Source: Propionibacteriaceae bacterium
GTDB taxonomy: Bacteria > Actinomycetota > Actinomycetes > Propionibacteriales > Propionibacteriaceae
Assembly: GCA_030538175.1 (NCBI GenBank)
Contig: JAUNUL010000119.1
Location: 1-8,497, forward strand
Direction: 5' to 3'
Length of the DNA: 8,497 nt
How positions within the stretch are numbered: position 1 is the stretch's first letter; each line of letters begins with the position of its first letter. Made by a program: the position numbers and the translations under genes. Below are positions 5,305 to 8,497 of the stretch, one piece after another. The notes under the pieces are model-generated. The model saw only the letters and a program-made list of their open reading frames with translations, did not search any database and had not been told where the DNA came from.

Positions 5305-7848
5305 ATGGACACCAACGTCTCCACCGGTTTCAAGGGTCTCGATCGGGTCATCGACGGCCTGCGCCTGGGCGACAACGTGGTCTGGCAGGTCGACTCGGTC
5401 GATGACTATCGCCGGGCCGTCGATCCCTATGTGGCCCAAGCCCTCGCCGATGGGCGGCGCGTGGTCTATGTCCGGTTCGCGAACCACCCCCCGGTCCTCG
5501 AACCATCCGACGACATCAAGATCGTCGAACTCGATCCGGCCGAGGGGTTCGAGCACTTCGCCACCACGCTGCACCACCAGGTGGCCAAGGAGGGCACGCG
5601 GGTCTTCTATGTCTTCGATTGCCTGTCGGACCTGCTGAGCCACTGGCATTCGGACCTGCTGGTGATGAACTTCTTCAGGGTCATCTGCCCGTGGCTGTTC
5701 GACCTCGACACCGTCGCCTATTTTGCGATCACCCGGAACCTGCACAGCTTCGCCACCATTGCCGCGATCCGGCATACCACCCAGGTGCTGTTCGACCTGT
5801 ATCTGATCGACGACAAGGCCTATGTGCACCCGCTGAAGGTGTGGGAGCGCTATTCACCGACGATGTTCTTCCCGCACCGGGTTTCCGGTGACGAGGCCGT
5901 GTCGATCACGTCGTCGGGGGTGTCGGCGCGGTTGTTCGCCTCGCTCAACCGCGGCACCGAGCAGCCCGATCCTTGGCATGTCATGCTCGACCGTTCCCGC
6001 GACGCGCTCTTCGGCATGCCCGAGGAACAGGACGCCGCGAAGGACCTGTTGATCGCGATGCTCATCGGCCGGGAGGGGCCGATGGTCGAGATGTGTCGGC
6101 GCTATCTGAACCTCGCCGACCTGCTGTCGGTCGCTGATCGGGAGATCGGCACGGGCGCGATCGGCGGCAAGTCGGTCGGCATGCTCGTGGCGCGGTCCAT
6201 CCTGGAGAACCACCCCGTGGGCCGGTTCGCCGACCGGTTCGAGCCGCATGACTCGTTCTATTTGGGTGCTGACCTGTTTTACACTTATCTCGTCGCCAAC
6301 AACTGGTGGCGGCTGTGGTCTGAGCACAAGACCAAAGAGGGCTATTTCAGTGCCGCCGCCGAACTGCGCGAGGTGATCCGGGACGGCAAGTTCCCGACCG
6401 CGATCCGCGAACAGTTCATGCGGATGCTTGAGTACTTCGGCCAATCGCCGATCATCGTGCGGTCGTCATCGCTATTGGAGGACAACTACGGCAACGCGTT
6501 CGCCGGGAAATATGACTCGGTGTTCTGCGTCAACCACGGTGATCCCGATGAGCGGTTGAAGGCGTTCGAGGAGGCGGTGCTCACGGTCTATGCGTCGGCG
6601 GTTTCGGAGGATGCGCTGGCGTACCGGGCGAACCGGAACCTCGTCGAACGCGACGAACAGATGGCGGTGCTCGTCCAGCGGGTGTCCGGCGAATATCACG
6701 GCACACTGTTCTTCCCGCACGCCGCGGGGGTGGCGAACTCGTCGAACCTCTATGTGTGGGATCCCGACACCGACCCGAGCGCCGGGATGGTGCGGTTGGT
6801 GTTCGGTCTGGGCACGCGCGCGGTCGACCGGATCCATCAGGACTATGCCCGGATCGTCGCGCTCGATGTGCCCAAGCGGAAGGCGCTCGTCGATGCCGAT
6901 GATGAGGCCCGCTGGTCCCAGCATTACGTCGATGTCCTGCATCTCACCCGCGGCGAGCACATGACGGTCCCGCTGACGGACTTGATCGACAACGACATGG
7001 GCGCGTCCTGGTCCCTGTTCGCGTCCCCGGACTATCAGATGATCCGTCGTCTTCGGGAGCAGGGCCGTCGGCGCGCACGGCACCGTCCGATGGTGCTCGA
7101 TTTTGCGGGTCTGTTGGGTGGGGAGTTCCCGGAATATCTCCGGGCTCTGTTGCGTGCGCTCGAGGAGGCGTACGCCTATCCGGTCGACATCGAGTTCACG
7201 CTGAATTTCTCCGACGACGGGCAGTGGCGGATGAACCTGGTCCAGTGTCGGCCGCTGCAGACCCGGGGGCTCGGCCGGGCCGTCGCGGTCCCGGAACTGG
7301 CTGCCGGCGGGGACTATCTGTTCGCGACCCACGGCAACTTCATGGGCGGCAACGTGCGGCTGCCGTTGACGTATGTCGTCGCGGTCCGCCCGGAGCCCTA
7401 TCTGGCGATGGGCCAGCAGGATCGGTATGCGGTGGCCCGCCAGATCGGGCTGCTGAACCGCCTGCTCAAGGACGAGGACTTCATGCTGATGGGGCCGGGG
7501 AGGTGGGGGACCACCACCCCGTCGCTGGGGGTGCCGGTGCGGTTCACCGAGATCAGCAATGCGGCGGTGCTGTGTGAGTTCACGTACGCCGAGGGCAACT
7601 TCCTGCCCGAGTTGTCCTATGGCAGCCACTTCTTCCAGGACCTGGTGGAGACCGGGATCTTCTATGTCGCCCTGTTCGACGACCAGAAAGGGACGACGCT
7701 GAACCAGGAACGTCTCCTGGAGCGGCCGAACCTGCTCGCCGAGCTCGACCCCGGTGCCGCGGATCTGGCGAACACGATCCATGTGGTCCGGTATGACGGT
7801 CTGGAGCTCTATTCCGACATCGTCAGCCAGCGGCTCGTCTGCCGTTGA
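5305..7848 (+). CDS. KaiC-like / PEP-synthase-type ATP-grasp fusion protein
   Basis: 847 residues in three parts. Residues 1-185 resemble a KaiC/RecA domain: TGFKGLDRVIDG at the start, the Walker-B-like strand VFYVFDCLSDLL (D105), and HPLKVWERYSP where KaiC proteins end. The Walker A loop is absent; VDSVDDY (29-35) occupies that place. Residues about 285-655 resemble the PEP/pyruvate-binding ATP-grasp domain of PEP synthase and PPDK: IGGKSVGM (K289), IIVRSSSLLEDN (R386, E392, D393), AFAGKYDS, GLGTRAVD and VQCRPLQTRG (R649). Residues about 660-847 form a further domain with MGPGRWGTT (730-737) and YGSHFFQD (H775). The phosphohistidine domain (GGxTSHAA type) and the TIM barrel of true PEP synthase are missing, so normal PEP synthesis is unlikely. 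The ATG at 5305 follows the PIG-L stop by one base without a good ribosome site, suggesting translational coupling. Biochemical role unknown. Confidence 0.85.
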   Translation: MDTNVSTGFKGLDRVIDGLRLGDNVVWQVDSVDDYRRAVDPYVAQALADGRRVVYVRFANHPPVLEPSDDIKIVELDPAEGFEHFATTLHHQVAKEGTRVFYVFDCLSDLLSHWHSDLLVMNFFRVICPWLFDLDTVAYFAITRNLHSFATIAAIRHTTQVLFDLYLIDDKAYVHPLKVWERYSPTMFFPHRVSGDEAVSITSSGVSARLFASLNRGTEQPDPWHVMLDRSRDALFGMPEEQDAAKDLLIAMLIGREGPMVEMCRRYLNLADLLSVADREIGTGAIGGKSVGMLVARSILENHPVGRFADRFEPHDSFYLGADLFYTYLVANNWWRLWSEHKTKEGYFSAAAELREVIRDGKFPTAIREQFMRMLEYFGQSPIIVRSSSLLEDNYGNAFAGKYDSVFCVNHGDPDERLKAFEEAVLTVYASAVSEDALAYRANRNLVERDEQMAVLVQRVSGEYHGTLFFPHAAGVANSSNLYVWDPDTDPSAGMVRLVFGLGTRAVDRIHQDYARIVALDVPKRKALVDADDEARWSQHYVDVLHLTRGEHMTVPLTDLIDNDMGASWSLFASPDYQMIRRLREQGRRRARHRPMVLDFAGLLGGEFPEYLRALLRALEEAYAYPVDIEFTLNFSDDGQWRMNLVQCRPLQTRGLGRAVAVPELAAGGDYLFATHGNFMGGNVRLPLTYVVAVRPEPYLAMGQQDRYAVARQIGLLNRLLKDEDFMLMGPGRWGTTTPSLGVPVRFTEISNAAVLCEFTYAEGNFLPELSYGSHFFQDLVETGIFYVALFDDQKGTTLNQERLLERPNLLAELDPGAADLANTIHVVRYDGLELYSDIVSQRLVCR

Positions 7849-7850
7849 AT

Positions 7851-7871
7851 CACGCCCCGGACCGGGGTGTG
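7851..7871 (+). terminator. Terminator hairpin after the ATP-grasp gene
   Basis: CACGCCCCG (7851-7859) pairs with CGGGGTGTG (7863-7871) through nine pairs including one G-T wobble, with the 3-base loop GAC. It begins two bases after the stop codon. No T-run follows. Position and stability make termination of the PIG-L/ATP-grasp transcript likely. Confidence 0.6.
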
Positions 7872-7989
7872 CCGCAGGGATCCGGCCCGAAACCGGACAA
7901 ACTAGGGGGTCCAACGCAATAGTTTCGTTCGACCCCGCAGGTTGTCAGGTTTCTGGGACAGCGCGCCTCATGAGCGACCCGAGAGCCGT

Positions 7990-8021
7990 GGGAAGTCCCC
8001 TGGGAAAGCGCCGCGTACGCT
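7990..8021 (+). promoter_or_regulatory. trxC promoter: leaderless -10, possible redox-sigma elements
   Basis: TACGCT (8016-8021) fits TANNNT and ends six bases before the ATG at 8028, predicting a leaderless mRNA. In addition, GGGAAG (7990-7995) and GTA (8015-8017), 19 bp apart, are close to the GGGAAT/GTT pattern of SigR/SigH-type redox sigma factors, which are known to drive thioredoxin genes in Streptomyces and mycobacteria. The two readings overlap and cannot be separated by eye. The SigR reading is weaker because the -10 triplet is GTA, not GTT. Confidence 0.45.
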
Positions 8022-8027
8022 GGGGCC

Positions 8028-8453
8028 ATGGCGAACAAGGTCATTCCGTGCCCCTCGTGTGAGACGAAGAATCGTGTGCCGGCCGAGGCGTCGGGTACGC
8101 CGCGTTGTGCGAAGTGCCAAGCGCCGCTGCCCTGGATCGCCGATGCGTGGGACACCAACTTCGATCGGATCGCCGACAGCACCAAAGTCGCTGTCCTGGT
8201 CGACCTGTGGGCGCCCTGGTGCGGGCCGTGCCGGCAGGTATCGCCGCTGCTTGAACGGCTCGCGGCGGAGCGGGCCGGCAAGCTCAAGCTCGTCAAGGTC
8301 AACGTGGACGACGCCCCGGAGACCCAGGCCCGGTTCGGGGTCCAGGCCATCCCGACCCTGCTGTTGTTCGTGGACGGCAAACAGGTCGGGGAGCAGCGCG
8401 GTGCCGTGCCGCTGCCGGCCCTGCGGGCCTGGGTCGATTCCGCGACCGGGTGA
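8028..8453 (+). CDS. trxC: Thioredoxin 2-like protein with N-terminal zinc ribbon
   Basis: This 141-residue cytosolic disulfide reductase resembles E. coli TrxC (139 residues). It has an N-terminal zinc ribbon with two CxxC pairs, CPSC (C8, C11) and CAKC (C27, C30), then a thioredoxin fold with the active site WAPWCGPC (C65, C68) and the cis-proline P109 in QAIPT. It would reduce protein disulfides using thioredoxin reductase. In E. coli TrxC the zinc site responds to oxidation; the same is inferred here. The ATG at 8028 has no Shine-Dalgarno but lies six bases after a -10 box. The last codons and the TGA overlap a tandem repeat that continues downstream. No thioredoxin reductase gene is in the window. 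Confidence 0.95.
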   Translation: MANKVIPCPSCETKNRVPAEASGTPRCAKCQAPLPWIADAWDTNFDRIADSTKVAVLVDLWAPWCGPCRQVSPLLERLAAERAGKLKLVKVNVDDAPETQARFGVQAIPTLLLFVDGKQVGEQRGAVPLPALRAWVDSATG

Positions 8454-8497
8454 TGGTGCGCGGGGATTCTGCGAGGGTGATGGTGCGCGGGGATTCC
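8436..8497. repeat. Tandem repeat overlapping the trxC stop codon
   Basis: A 27-bp unit (8451-8477, TGATGGTGCGCGGGGATTC plus TGCGAGGG) is followed by a second copy (8478-8497), identical up to its final base, where the window ends. The last 15 bp before the stop, GATTCCGCGACCGGG (8436-8450), match the unit's GATTCTGCGAGGG end with two extra bases. The TGA of trxC is therefore the first triplet of the repeat. Copy number beyond the window is unknown. Confidence 0.75.

Noticed and set aside
5305..7848. Calling this gene ppsA (PEP synthase) or a rifampicin phosphotransferase
   Set aside because: Both need a phosphohistidine domain, which I cannot find, and the N-terminal KaiC-like and C-terminal domains do not belong to either family.
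7881..7897. Second terminator hairpin (TCCGG/CCGGA) after the ATP-grasp gene
   Set aside because: It is only a 5-bp stem with a 7-base loop, weaker than the hairpin just before it, and has no T-run.
6472..7914. 480-residue open frame on the minus strand opposite the ATP-grasp gene
   Set aside because: It is a GC-bias shadow: rich in R, H, P and Q with no recognisable domain, and fully antisense to a clearly conserved protein. The similar long frames at 123-1082, 982-1773, 3441-4370 and 4356-5375 are rejected for the same reason.
8436..8497. Start of a CRISPR array
   Set aside because: Copies are directly adjacent with no spacers, differ from CRISPR repeat form, and no cas genes are present. 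The same applies to the other three tandem repeats.

Overview
The window is GC-rich DNA with long open frames on both strands. Its genes (OtsA/OtsB trehalose synthesis, a PIG-L deacetylase, YceI, a zinc-ribbon thioredoxin) and its starts with a -10 box directly before the initiation codon point to a high-GC actinobacterium. A member of the Propionibacteriales is my guess, but nothing here proves the family. It looks like ordinary chromosome: I see no transposase, integrase, tRNA, rRNA or CRISPR array.

Layout: (1) 87-2421 holds a head-to-head trehalose pair, with the phosphatase otsB on the minus strand and the synthase otsA on the plus strand. They share a 58-bp control region. (2) 2576-4319 holds three minus-strand genes, each apparently with its own signals: a low-molecular-weight protein tyrosine phosphatase, a YdhR-type small monooxygenase-like protein and a cytoplasmic YceI protein. 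yceI has an AT-rich palindromic candidate operator upstream, and hairpins separate the genes. (3) 4557-7848 holds a tightly coupled plus-strand pair: a PIG-L/LmbE zinc deacetylase, then, one base later, an 847-residue protein. That protein joins a KaiC/RecA-like domain without a visible P-loop, a PEP-synthase/PPDK-type ATP-grasp domain and a conserved-looking C-terminal domain. It has neither the phosphohistidine domain nor the PEP-binding barrel. (4) 8028-8453 holds a TrxC-like thioredoxin with an N-terminal zinc ribbon.

OtsA makes trehalose-6-phosphate from UDP-glucose (or another NDP-glucose) and glucose-6-phosphate, and OtsB removes the phosphate. Trehalose, thioredoxin and possibly YceI suggest a stress and redox flavour, but the genes are not one operon. 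The most unusual item is the KaiC-like/ATP-grasp protein and its coupling to a PIG-L deacetylase.

Non-coding structure is notable. Four gaps carry different short imperfect tandem repeats with units of about 24-34 bp. Three of them lie at or just after a stop codon (otsB, yceI, trxC), and one lies just before the PIG-L promoter. Three genes have a -10-like hexamer ending exactly six bases before the start codon, which predicts leaderless mRNAs. No stretch longer than 300 bases lacks a gene.
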